From assembly GCF_002968015.1 (NCBI RefSeq), contig NZ_PUIP01000028.1, positions 1 through 61,578 on the forward strand: DNA of 61,578 nucleotides. Reading direction: 5' to 3'. How positions within the stretch are numbered: the stretch's first letter is position 1; the number at the start of each line of letters is the position of its first letter. The stretch comes from Massilia phosphatilytica. Lineage in GTDB: Bacteria; Pseudomonadota; Gammaproteobacteria; Burkholderiales; Burkholderiaceae_D. The notes below the pieces were generated by a model. That model was given only the letters and a program-made list of their open reading frames with translations. It searched no databases and had not been told where the DNA came from. A program made the translations under genes and the position numbers. Of this stretch, positions 38,031-46,000 are shown piece by piece.

Positions 38031-38338
38031 ACCTCCGGCCCACGCTGATCATCGCCGCCCTGCTGTCCGGCTGCGCCACGCGCGCACCCGAGCCCGGCAC
38101 GAGCGTGGCCGAGTCCCGTTTCGACCAGCTCGTCGTCCCGGGCCGCACGACGCGTGCCGAGTTGCTGGCGACGTTCGGCCCCACGAAGACGGTCCAGTTC
38201 GACTCCGGCATGGAGACGTGGCTCTACACGGCGCCAGCGCCGGGTGGGCACACGGAACTGGTGCTGCTGCTGGGCCGCGACGGCATCGTGCAGAAAATGC
38301 GCAAGCGTCCGCCCTACCCGACCGATCCGAAACCCTGA
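38027..38338 (+). CDS. Small lipoprotein, SmpA/OmlA-like
   Basis: This 103-residue protein starts in an ATGA overlap with the previous stop. A lipobox (LLSGC, Cys 16) is followed by a compact domain with RFDQLVVPGRTTRAELLATFG and ETWLYTA, the pattern of BamE/SmpA-OmlA-type small lipoproteins. It is probably lipid-anchored and acts in the periplasm; it need not be BamE itself. It is the third gene of the operon after the DUF882 peptidase and the unknown exported protein. Confidence 0.78.
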   Translation: MNLRPTLIIAALLSGCATRAPEPGTSVAESRFDQLVVPGRTTRAELLATFGPTKTVQFDSGMETWLYTAPAPGGHTELVLLLGRDGIVQKMRKRPPYPTDPKP

Positions 38339-38348
38339 CGCGGATTCC

Positions 38349-38756
38349 ATGGCAGAATCGATCCCTGCCATGAATACCTTGTCCACATCCAATTCCCCCG
38401 AAGCCGTCGTGCAGCGCCAGCTCGACGCCTACAACGCCCGCGACCTCGACGCCCTGCTGGCCACCTATGCGCCGGACGCCCGCCAGTACGCGCTGCCGGC
38501 GACGCTGCTGGCCACTGGCCACGCAGACATGCGCCCACGCTTCGCCGTGCGCTTCGAGGAACCGAACCTGCACGCGCGCCTGCTGCAACGCGCCGTGATG
38601 GGCAATATCGTCATCGACCATGAAGTCGTCAGCCGCACGTTCCCCGAGGGGCCGGGCACCGTGGACCTCGTGGCGATCTACGAAGTGGTCGATGGCCTGA
38701 TCCGCTCGCAGACGGTGCAGGTCAGCAACCAGCGTCTGGACGCGCAAGCCGGCTGA
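38349..38756 (+). CDS. SnoaL-like/NTF2-fold protein
   Basis: About 135 residues from the ATG at 38349 (or 128 from the ATG at 38370; no ribosome site separates them). The sequence VVQRQLDAYNARDLDALLATYAPDARQY is the start of a cone-shaped NTF2/SnoaL-like fold (quoted in part), and VDLVAIYEVVDGLIRSQTVQ is its last strand. Members include ketosteroid isomerase-like and nuclear-transport-factor-like proteins of unknown substrate. The 10-nt gap after the lipoprotein gene means it may be the fourth gene of that operon. Confidence 0.8.
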   Translation: MAESIPAMNTLSTSNSPEAVVQRQLDAYNARDLDALLATYAPDARQYALPATLLATGHADMRPRFAVRFEEPNLHARLLQRAVMGNIVIDHEVVSRTFPEGPGTVDLVAIYEVVDGLIRSQTVQVSNQRLDAQAG

Positions 38757-38798
38757 ATCGGTGTACAGTTGAGCATCATTGTTTTGGGAAAGATAACG

Positions 38799-40100
38799 AT
38801 GCGCAGGATGACCGGGGCGCTGCTGGCGCTGACAGCACTGGCGTGCGTACAGACGGCGCGGGCCGACGGGCTCGATCCGACCGAGCAGAAGATTGTCGCG
38901 GAAATCAAGGCCCATGCGCCGCAAGCCCTCGCCCTGCTGGAGCAGAGCGTCCTCATCAACAGTGGCACGATGAATACCCGCGGCGTGCGCGACGTGGGCG
39001 CCCTGTTCCGCAAGCAGTTCGACGAGCTCGGCTTTACCACCCGCTGGATCGACCTGCCGCCCGAGATGCGCCGCGCCGGCCACCTCGTCGCGACGCGCGA
39101 CGGCAACCGCGGCAAGCGCCTGCTGCTGCTCGGCCATCTCGACACCGTGTTCGAACCCGGCTCCGACGTTCCCATGTGGCAGCGCGACGGCGATAAGGTC
39201 CGCGGCCAGGGCGTCTCCGACATGAAGGGCGGCGACGTGATCGTCATCGAAGCGCTGCGCGCGCTGCACCGCGCGGGCGCCCTCGACGGCACGCGCATCG
39301 CCGTCATGTTCACCGGCGACGAAGAGGAAGCCGGGAATCCGAAAAGCGTGTCGCGCGGCGACATGGCCGAACTGGCCAGGCGCAGCGACGTCGCCCTCAG
39401 CTTCGAGGGCAGCATCCTCGACAAGAACGGCCAGGCGACCGCCACCGTGGGCCGGCGCGCGACGGCCACGTGGCAGCTGGACGTCAAGGCGCGCCAGGGC
39501 CATTCGATGGCCGTGTTCGGCGCCAACGGCTATGGCGCGGTGTACGAGACGGCCCGCATCCTGGACGCCTTCCGCCAGCAGGTGATGGAGCCGGGGCTCA
39601 CGTTCAATCCGGGCGTGATCCTGGGCGGCACCGAGGTCGCGTTCGACGACGCCCACTCGCGCGGCACCGCGTTCGGCAAGACAAACGTGATCGCCAACAC
39701 GGCCACAGTGAAGGCCGACCTGCGCTACCTGGACTACGCGCAGCGCGACCGCGCCCAGGCGCGCATGCGCGCCATCGTCGCGCAGAACCTCCCCGGCACC
39801 AGCGCCACCATCACGTTCCACGAGTCTTATCCGCCCATGGCCGTCACGCCCGGCAACCTGAAAGTGCTGGACCTGTATTCGCGCGCCAGCCAGGATGCCG
39901 GCCTCGGCACGATCGGCGCCGTGCCGGCGGAAGCGCGCGGCGCGGGCGACATCCAGTTCGTGGCGCCGCTCATCGACAGCCTCGACGGCCTCGGCGCGAG
40001 CGGCAACGGCGCCCATTCGCCGAACGAAGACCTGGACGTGGGCTCGATCGAACGGGGTGCCGTGCGCGCGGCATTGCTGATCTATCGCCTGACGCGCTGA
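38799..40100 (+). CDS. M20 family peptidase, exported
   Basis: The ATG at 38799 gives 433 residues with a Sec signal peptide (LLALTALACVQTARA, cleaved after ARA). The zinc peptidase features of M20/M28-type enzymes are present: LLLLGHLDTVFEPGS (~110-125), GVSDMKGGDVIVIEAL (~145), general-base region TGDEEEAG (~175), and a late GxGxHSPNE motif (NGAHSPNEDLD, ~410). It matches glutamate-carboxypeptidase-like exported members. It stands alone, with about 60 nt to the next gene. Upstream TTG extensions are unlikely because a ribosome-site-like GGGAAAG sits before 38799. Confidence 0.92.
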   Translation: MRRMTGALLALTALACVQTARADGLDPTEQKIVAEIKAHAPQALALLEQSVLINSGTMNTRGVRDVGALFRKQFDELGFTTRWIDLPPEMRRAGHLVATRDGNRGKRLLLLGHLDTVFEPGSDVPMWQRDGDKVRGQGVSDMKGGDVIVIEALRALHRAGALDGTRIAVMFTGDEEEAGNPKSVSRGDMAELARRSDVALSFEGSILDKNGQATATVGRRATATWQLDVKARQGHSMAVFGANGYGAVYETARILDAFRQQVMEPGLTFNPGVILGGTEVAFDDAHSRGTAFGKTNVIANTATVKADLRYLDYAQRDRAQARMRAIVAQNLPGTSATITFHESYPPMAVTPGNLKVLDLYSRASQDAGLGTIGAVPAEARGAGDIQFVAPLIDSLDGLGASGNGAHSPNEDLDVGSIERGAVRAALLIYRLTR

Positions 40101-40160
40101 CTTGACGCGCGTCGAATCCCCTCAACCGAATCCATTACCCGCACCGGGTAGAATGCACCC

Positions 40161-40604
40161 ATGGCACGACTGATACTCACCTTCCCCGAAGACCAGTACT
40201 ACTACACGACCTTGCTGACGGTGCGCGTCACCGACATCAATGCCGGCAACCACCTGGGCAACGACTCGATGATCTCGATGATTTCCGAGGCGCGGGCCCG
40301 CTTCCTGTTCGAATATGGCGTCTCGGAAACGGAGGGTGACGGCACGGGCATCATCGTGACGGACCTCGCGACGACGTACCGCGCCGAAGCGCATGCGCGC
40401 GACCAGCTGCTGTTCGAAGTGGGCGTCATGGACTTCAATAAGTATGGCGGCGACATCATCTTCCGCGTCACCCGTCCCAAGGACAAGACGCTCATCGCGA
40501 TGGCCAAGCAAGGGTTCGTCTTCTTCAATTACAAGTCGAGCCAGGTCGTCGTGATGCCGGACGAATTTCAAAGCAAGTTCGAACGCGTGAACTGGGTCGA
40601 CTGA
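40161..40604 (+). CDS. Hotdog-fold thioesterase (YbgC-like)
   Basis: The 147-residue protein contains RVTDINAGNHLGNDSMISMISEARARF (quoted in part: the helix after the Asp-Ile-Asn-x-x-Asn-His active-site segment), the 4HBT/hotdog signature. It presumably hydrolyses acyl-CoA thioesters in the cytosol; substrate unknown. Gene ends 86 nt before the ECF sigma gene. Confidence 0.82.
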   Translation: MARLILTFPEDQYYYTTLLTVRVTDINAGNHLGNDSMISMISEARARFLFEYGVSETEGDGTGIIVTDLATTYRAEAHARDQLLFEVGVMDFNKYGGDIIFRVTRPKDKTLIAMAKQGFVFFNYKSSQVVVMPDEFQSKFERVNWVD

Positions 40605-40643
40605 GCACCCGCGCAGTTCTTTCCAGATAGCCATAAAAAATCT

Positions 40644-40650
40644 GGAACTT
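40644..40650 (+). promoter_or_regulatory. ECF-type -35 element candidate
   Basis: GGAACTT matches the common -35 of ECF sigma factors and lies 41 nt upstream of the sigma factor ATG. A matching -10 is not clear. ECF genes often recognise such an element at their own promoter; autoregulation is inference. Confidence 0.35.
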
Positions 40651-40690
40651 TCCCCGCCTCCCGCTGGAATATGGGTAAAGACAACGACCC

Positions 40691-41275
40691 ATGACCACGA
40701 CAACCACCGACACCGACCTGCTGCGCCAGATGCGCGGCGGCGCCGCCGACGCCTTCGCGGCCTTGTACCGGCGCCACCAGGGTCCGCTGTACCGCTTCGC
40801 GCTGCTGCGCTGCGGCTCGGCGGACACGGCCGCCGACGTGGTCCAGGAAACGTTCATGGGCCTGCTGACGGAGCGTTTCCGGTTCGATCCGCTGCGCGGA
40901 CAGTTGCAGCACTTCCTGTTCGGCGTGGCGCGCAACCTGATCCTCAAGAACGAGACGGCGCACCAACGCCACGTGGTCCTCGGCGGACCGGATGGCGAGG
41001 ACGACGGCGACGACGGCCTGCCGGACGACGCGGCGTGCCCGCTGACGCGCCTGCTGGACAACGAGGTCGCCGAGGAAGTGCGGCGCGCGCTGGCGCTGCT
41101 GGCGCCGCACTACCGCGACGCCGTCATCCTGTACGAGATGCATGAATTGTCGTACGCCGAGATCGCCGACATCTGCCAGGTCGACATCGGCACCGTGCGT
41201 TCGCGCCTGTCGCGCGGACGGGCGGCGCTCGCGAAGCGCCTGGCCGGCTGGCGCGCCACGGCCGGCGCAGCATGA
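40691..41275 (+). CDS. ECF-family RNA polymerase sigma factor
   Basis: The 194-residue protein has region 2 (LYRRHQGPLYRFALLRCGS, DVVQETFMGLL, residues ~22-60) and region 4 with a helix-turn-helix (ELSYAEIADICQVDIGTVRSRLSRGR, in part, ~155-180). A linker of 25 acidic residues (GGPDGEDDGDDG) separates the two. There is no region 3. It directs RNA polymerase to a small regulon in response to an envelope or stress signal. The downstream 13-nt-spaced single-pass membrane protein is the likely anti-sigma factor and a third gene encodes an exported protein. Confidence 0.93.
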   Translation: MTTTTTDTDLLRQMRGGAADAFAALYRRHQGPLYRFALLRCGSADTAADVVQETFMGLLTERFRFDPLRGQLQHFLFGVARNLILKNETAHQRHVVLGGPDGEDDGDDGLPDDAACPLTRLLDNEVAEEVRRALALLAPHYRDAVILYEMHELSYAEIADICQVDIGTVRSRLSRGRAALAKRLAGWRATAGAA

Positions 41276-41288
41276 AAGGATAGCCATC

Positions 41289-41786
41289 ATGGACACACGT
41301 AAAAAGGCGGCGACGGACCGCGATCCCCTGTTCGACGCCCTGCGCGCGGAAACGGGACGGCTGGACGCCCCGCGCGGCGTCGAGAAGGAATTGCTGCAGG
41401 CGTTCGCGAAACTGCACCCGCCCAGGCGCCGCTGGTATCACGCGCTGGCTGCGCGTCCCTTCGCGCTGGGCTGGGGACTGTCGGGCCTCGCGGCCGGCGC
41501 GCTCGTGCTCGCGTTCGCCCTGCGGGCACCGCATACGAGCGAGGATGGCAACGCCGGTGCGCTCGTCGCGCTCGACGGCAACGGCGTGTTCATCGCCCTG
41601 GATTCGGCCGAGCGCATCGCCGCGGAACCGGCGCCGCGCATGGTCGCCACCGACGTGCCGCGCACGAGCCTGGCCGCGCTTGGCATGCCGCTCACGCCGG
41701 AAAACGCGGGCGATTCCGTCCGGGCCGAAATGCTCGTCGCGGCCGACGGCCAGCCACTTGCCCTGCGCCTGAGCGCGCTTCAATAA
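41289..41786 (+). CDS. Single-pass membrane protein, likely anti-sigma factor
   Basis: The 165-residue protein has a cytoplasmic N-terminal part (~55 residues, DPLFDALRAETGRLDAPRGVEKELLQAF), one transmembrane helix (LGWGLSGLAAGALVLAFAL) and a periplasmic part (~80 residues). This layout and the position directly after the ECF gene (13 nt) fit an anti-sigma factor, although no zinc-binding ZAS motif (HxxxCxxC) is visible. AAAGGA precedes the ATG. The family is not one I recognise by name; anti-sigma function is inference. Confidence 0.72.
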   Translation: MDTRKKAATDRDPLFDALRAETGRLDAPRGVEKELLQAFAKLHPPRRRWYHALAARPFALGWGLSGLAAGALVLAFALRAPHTSEDGNAGALVALDGNGVFIALDSAERIAAEPAPRMVATDVPRTSLAALGMPLTPENAGDSVRAEMLVAADGQPLALRLSALQ

Positions 41787-41800
41787 CCAACGAGGATGCC

Positions 41801-42787
41801 ATGACCACCCGACACCTTTTGCTCGCCGCGCTGCTGGCCGGCCTGTTCGCCCCGGCCCTGGCCGAGGACGCCCAGAGCCGCGCCTCCGACGGCGCCGTGA
41901 CGTTCCACTTCGACAACATGAACTTCGACGCGCGCACCGGCGTCGCCGTGATGCGGTCGAACATCGTCAAAACCGCACCCTACAGTGCGCAGATGGTGAC
42001 GGAGTTCGCGCAGGCGCTACCCGACGGCAACCAGATCGCCACACGCCGCACCACGATGACGTACCGCGACAGCGCGGGCCGTACCCGCCAGGAGATCCGC
42101 GACGACAAGGGCGAAGTTGTCACCGTCACGATCAACGATCCGGTGAGCGGCACGAACCTGATCCTGCATCCGCAAAACCGCACGGCCGTCAGGATCAACC
42201 TGGCGGCGACGGCGCGCGCGGCGGCGGACGCGGCGCAGGCGAAAATCGACCGGATGCGCAAGGACGGCACGCTGCCCGACGGCAGCCAGGACATCATCGT
42301 CAAGCGCGTGCAAGGGATCGACGACGCCGAACGGCAGCGCATCCAGCGCGACGTGCGCATCCAGGTCTCGAGGGCGCTGGCGGAAAACGGCACGGCGCAG
42401 CGCGACGCGCAGATGCAGGTGGCGCCGCTGATGAACGGCGCGTTCGCCGACGTCAAATGGTCCACCAAGGCGACGACGAAGGACCTGGGCACGCGCGACA
42501 TCGGCGGCATCAAGGCCGAAGGGAAGGTGCGCAGCTACGAGATCCCGGCCGGCGCGATCGGCAACCGCAACGCGATCGTCGTCGCGGACGAGACATGGAC
42601 CGCGCCGGATTTGCAGGTGACGGTGTACACGAAGCACAGCGACCCGCGCAGCGGCGACGTCGTGTTCCGCCTCGAAAACATCAAACGCGAGGAACCGGCG
42701 GCCGCCCTGTTCACCGTGCCGGCCGATTACACGGTGCGGGAAGCGGGCGGCCGCTGGCGCGACAAGGCAGGCCGCCCGGACAAGTAA
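41801..42787 (+). CDS. Exported protein of ECF operon
   Basis: The 328-residue protein has a signal peptide (LLLAALLAGLFAPALA, cleavage after LA). The mature part contains TYRDSAGRTRQEIRDDKGEVVTVTINDPV (part quoted) and a C-terminal beta-rich stretch (VVFRLENIKREEPAAALFTVPADYTV, in part), reminiscent of periplasmic proteins that accompany anti-sigma factors, such as RseB or LolA-fold relatives, but without a clear family match. It lies 14 nt after the putative anti-sigma gene, so the three genes form one operon. A role in sensing the signal for the sigma system is inference. Confidence 0.75.
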   Translation: MTTRHLLLAALLAGLFAPALAEDAQSRASDGAVTFHFDNMNFDARTGVAVMRSNIVKTAPYSAQMVTEFAQALPDGNQIATRRTTMTYRDSAGRTRQEIRDDKGEVVTVTINDPVSGTNLILHPQNRTAVRINLAATARAAADAAQAKIDRMRKDGTLPDGSQDIIVKRVQGIDDAERQRIQRDVRIQVSRALAENGTAQRDAQMQVAPLMNGAFADVKWSTKATTKDLGTRDIGGIKAEGKVRSYEIPAGAIGNRNAIVVADETWTAPDLQVTVYTKHSDPRSGDVVFRLENIKREEPAAALFTVPADYTVREAGGRWRDKAGRPDK

Positions 42788-42792
42788 GCGAA

Positions 42793-42811
42793 CGCCGCTC
42801 CCTGAGCGGCG
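42793..42811. terminator. Convergent-gene hairpin
   Basis: GCCGCTC-CCT-GAGCGGC forms an 8-bp stem with a 3-nt loop (stem extended by the flanking C/G pair). It sits between the 3' ends of the convergent genes at 41801-42787 and 42819-43328, where a bidirectional terminator is expected, but there is no T-run. Confidence 0.4.
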
Positions 42812-42818
42812 CAAAGCC

Positions 42819-43328
42819 TCATCGCCGCTTCTTCTGGATCGGCGCGATGGTCTTCTCGAACCAGTCGTCGATCATCTGCTTCTCGTAGCGATACGGCTCC
42901 GAATCGAAGTAGTGGCTGAACGTCTGCTGGTAATTCATGTCCTGCAGCTGCGACTGGCCGCTCTTGATCACCTGCCCGTTCTGCTCGACCGCATAATTCA
43001 GTTCCATGCGCGGCCAGTCCGCGCGGCCGGTCATCACGCGCAGGTCGCGGCCCAGCCGGGCGCTCGGGATGAGACGGCCGGCCGGGTCGAAATCCGTGAT
43101 CTCGATGCGCAGGTCCTCGCCCGCCGGCAGGTTCTCGCCCAGCTTCTTGAAGTGGTCGGTGATCTGGTCCAGCATCTCCTTGCGTTCCCAGCCCGGGAAC
43201 GGCAGGTCATGGAAATCCTCGGGGTGGATCCATGTGACGTTGACCGCGGCCGACGCAGTGCCCGCGGCCAGCGCCAGCAGGCCCGCCAGGGCCATCGTTT
43301 TCATGAACGATTTCATGACGCATTTCAT
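42819..43328 (-). CDS. DUF3016 exported protein
   Basis: From the ATG at 43328 the 169-residue protein has a signal peptide (KTMALAGLLALAAGTASA) and the DUF3016 hallmarks: VNVTWIHPEDFHDLPFPGWE at the start and DPAGRLIPSARLGRDLRVM, with DWPRMELNYAVEQNGQVI towards the end (in part). GGAAGAG precedes the start. The role of the family is unknown; members are soluble periplasmic proteins. It is convergent with the ECF operon. Confidence 0.85.
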   Translation of the reverse strand: MKCVMKSFMKTMALAGLLALAAGTASAAVNVTWIHPEDFHDLPFPGWERKEMLDQITDHFKKLGENLPAGEDLRIEITDFDPAGRLIPSARLGRDLRVMTGRADWPRMELNYAVEQNGQVIKSGQSQLQDMNYQQTFSHYFDSEPYRYEKQMIDDWFEKTIAPIQKKRR

Positions 43329-43509
43329 GATGCTCTTCCTTTCGTCGTCATCAGGTACAACCGTTAATACCATATTCTTATACGCCGGTTTCCACGTCGG
43401 GTCCGTTATCGATTCGTCTCAGTTTGTATCGAAATGTTAGTCCCCGCACAGGGCCGCGAACGCTTGCCCGGCACAATCCCGAACGGGACAACGCAAGCAA
43501 GGATGCATC

Positions 43510-44247
43510 ATGCCGGAAGGCCCGTCGCTGGTCATCTTGAAAGAGCAGACCGCCCCCTTCGTGGGCCAGGAGATCGTGCGCGCCGAGGGCAATACCTGGG
43601 CCATCGACACGACGCGCCTGATCGGCCAGCCCGTCGTCGCACTGCGCACCTGGGGCAAGCATTTCCTCATCCAGATGCCGACGATGGTCGTGCGCATCCA
43701 TTTCCTGCTGTTCGGCACGTACCGCGTGAACGAGCGGCGCGACAAGCCGCCGCGCCTGTCGCTCGGCTTCGCGGACGGCGGCGAGCTGAATTTCTACGCC
43801 TGCTCCGTGAAGGAAATCGACTGCGACATCGACGCGTATTACGACTGGGCCGCGGACGTCATGTCGGATGCCTGGGATCCCGCCAGGGCGCGCAAGAAGC
43901 TGAGAACCGCGCCGGATACCCTCGCCTGCGACGCCCTGCTCGACCAGGACATCTTTGCCGGTGTCGGCAACATCATCAAGAACGAGGTGCTGTTCCGCAT
44001 CCGGGTCGATCCGCGGTCGACCGTCGGCGCGCTGCCGCCCGCCAAGCTGCGCGCCCTCGTGCAGGAGGCGCGCCAGTACAGCTTCGACTTCCTCGAGTGG
44101 AAAAAAGAATTCACGCTCAAGAAACACTGGCTCGCGCATAACCAGAAGACCTGTCCCCGCTGCCATATCCCCTTCCACAAGGCAAACCTGGGCAAAACGA
44201 ACCGGCGCAGTTTCTGGTGCGAGCGTTGCCAGAAACTGTACGAATGA
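43510..44247 (+). CDS. Fpg/Nei family DNA glycosylase (endonuclease VIII-like)
   Basis: The 245-residue protein begins MPEGPSLVIL; Pro2 and Glu3 are the catalytic N-terminal residues of the Fpg/Nei family. TWGKHFL (~48-54) gives the catalytic Lys, and the C-terminus holds the four-cysteine zinc finger CPRC...CERC (~214-240). It excises oxidised bases and nicks the DNA at the resulting site. The Nei-like length and sequence DVSDAWDP-type middle favour a Nei homologue over MutM. No partner repair genes are adjacent. Confidence 0.9.
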   Translation: MPEGPSLVILKEQTAPFVGQEIVRAEGNTWAIDTTRLIGQPVVALRTWGKHFLIQMPTMVVRIHFLLFGTYRVNERRDKPPRLSLGFADGGELNFYACSVKEIDCDIDAYYDWAADVMSDAWDPARARKKLRTAPDTLACDALLDQDIFAGVGNIIKNEVLFRIRVDPRSTVGALPPAKLRALVQEARQYSFDFLEWKKEFTLKKHWLAHNQKTCPRCHIPFHKANLGKTNRRSFWCERCQKLYE

Positions 44248-44330
44248 GCCATCCCCACGCGGCACAAATAACGGGGAAACAACCTGTTGCGACATTGTGA
44301 CTTTTTGCACTGCGTCATTAATATTTCTTG

Positions 44331-44359
44331 TTGTTAATGGTCACTGCTCATACTACAAT
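44331..44359 (+). promoter_or_regulatory. Sigma-70 promoter of the HD-GYP gene
   Basis: TTGTTA, a 17-bp spacer and TACAAT (44354-44359) form a good sigma-70 promoter 47 nt upstream of the ATG at 44407. Expected transcription start is near 44366. Confidence 0.65.
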
Positions 44360-44406
44360 CGTTTTGAATGGTGCTGCCTTACCTCAAAACCTCGAGAGAT
44401 CGTCAA

Positions 44407-45912
44407 ATGTCCTTTCTGTCCTCAACCGCGCCGAAGCTTGCACCCTGGAAAGTACTGCTCGTCGACGACGAACCGGACATCCATGACATCACCAAGCTGA
44501 CGCTGTCCCGGTTCCGCCTGGACGGCCGCAGCCTGTCTTTCCTGCACGCCTACAGCGGCGCGGAGGCGAAGGACATCCTGGCGCGCGAGAAGGACATTGC
44601 GCTGGTGTTCCTCGACGTGGTCATGGAGCGCGAGGACAGCGGCCTGGAAGTGGCGCGCTGGATGCGCCAGGAACTGGACAACCAGTTCACCCGCATCGTG
44701 CTGCGCACGGGCCAGCCCGGCCAGGCGCCCGAGGAGCGCGTGATCGTCGACTACGACATCAACGACTACAAGGAAAAGACGGAACTCGACCGCACCAAGC
44801 TGTTCACGACGACGTTCGCCGCCCTGCGCGCCTACCGCGACATCATGAAGGTCGAGGACGCCCGCCGCGTCCAGCAGAATTACCGCGAGGGCCTGGAGCG
44901 CGTGATCTCCGCGTCCACGCATTTGTTCAGGCAACGCAATTTGAAGGATTTCGCCAGCGGCCTGCTGCAGCAGGTCGTCGCCCTGCTGCGCCTCGAGCAG
45001 AGCATGCTGCTGCGCGTGGCGGGCGCCAGCGTGATCACCGGCGAGAGCCAGTACGAGATCCTCGCGCGCATCGGCGACGTCGGCGACCACACCATCGGCC
45101 CGGAACTCATCGCCCAGCTGGACGAGGCGCGCCACAACCGCATCTCCAAGCTGCACGGCGACACGTATGTCGGTTACTTCCCCAACAACAGCGGCAAGGC
45201 GTCGCTGCTCGTGCTCAAGGGCGTGGAAGAGATTTCCGAAATCGATGTGCAATTGCTCGACGTCTTTTGCTCGGGTGTCGCCATCGCCTTCGACAACATC
45301 CTGCTGAACCAGGAAATCACGGACACCCAGGCCGAGCTGATCCTGCGGCTGGGCGACGTCGTCGAATCGCGCTCGAACGAGGCCGGCAACCACGTGCGCC
45401 GGATGGCCCAGGTGTGCCATCTGCTGGCCCAGGAATCGGGCATGTCCGACGACGAGACGGCCGTGCTGATGCATGCGGCGCCGATGCACGACGTGGGCAA
45501 GATCGCGACGCCGGATGCCGTCCTGCTCAAGCCGGGCCGCCTCACGCCCGAGGAATGGGACATCATGAAGCAGCACCCGACCATCGGCCTGCAGATCCTG
45601 GACGGCTCGCAGCGCCCGATCCTGAAGGCGGCCGCCGTGATCGCCCACCAGCACCACGAGAAATGGGACGGCAGCGGCTATCCACAGGGCCTGAAGGGCG
45701 AGGACATCCACCCGTACGCCCGCATCGTGGCCGTGGCCGACGTGTTCGACGCCCTCACCCACGAGCGCGTCTACAAGAAGGCGTGGCCGATCGACCAGGT
45801 GCGCGACTACCTGCGCGAGGTGGCGGGCCAGCACCTCGATCCGCACTACGTCGACATCCTCGTCCGCAACCTCGACAAGGCCGCCGAGATCAACGAGCGC
45901 TGGCCGGACTGA
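44407..45912 (+). CDS. Response regulator with DUF3369 and HD-GYP phosphodiesterase domain
   Basis: The ATG at 44407 gives 501 residues; an in-frame ATG 39 nt earlier is the alternative. Residues ~15-140 are a receiver domain (VLLVDDEPDIHD with the acidic pocket, phospho-Asp in LVFLDVVMERED, Lys in DYKEKTEL). DUF3369 follows (~155-310), then an HD-GYP domain (~315-495) with HDVGK (metal-binding HD), HHEKWDGSGYPQGL (GYP motif) and ADVFDAL. HD-GYP enzymes hydrolyse c-di-GMP. The hybrid kinase gene follows after 88 nt in the same direction, so it may phosphorylate this regulator. It has its own promoter. Confidence 0.93.
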   Translation: MSFLSSTAPKLAPWKVLLVDDEPDIHDITKLTLSRFRLDGRSLSFLHAYSGAEAKDILAREKDIALVFLDVVMEREDSGLEVARWMRQELDNQFTRIVLRTGQPGQAPEERVIVDYDINDYKEKTELDRTKLFTTTFAALRAYRDIMKVEDARRVQQNYREGLERVISASTHLFRQRNLKDFASGLLQQVVALLRLEQSMLLRVAGASVITGESQYEILARIGDVGDHTIGPELIAQLDEARHNRISKLHGDTYVGYFPNNSGKASLLVLKGVEEISEIDVQLLDVFCSGVAIAFDNILLNQEITDTQAELILRLGDVVESRSNEAGNHVRRMAQVCHLLAQESGMSDDETAVLMHAAPMHDVGKIATPDAVLLKPGRLTPEEWDIMKQHPTIGLQILDGSQRPILKAAAVIAHQHHEKWDGSGYPQGLKGEDIHPYARIVAVADVFDALTHERVYKKAWPIDQVRDYLREVAGQHLDPHYVDILVRNLDKAAEINERWPD

Positions 45913-46000
45913 ACCTGGCCGTCGGCGCCGGGACAAGCCAGGCAGAGTCAGGTAGTATGCAGAGCTTCGAGGCAATACTGTCCCGACTGCCACCCGGCCC

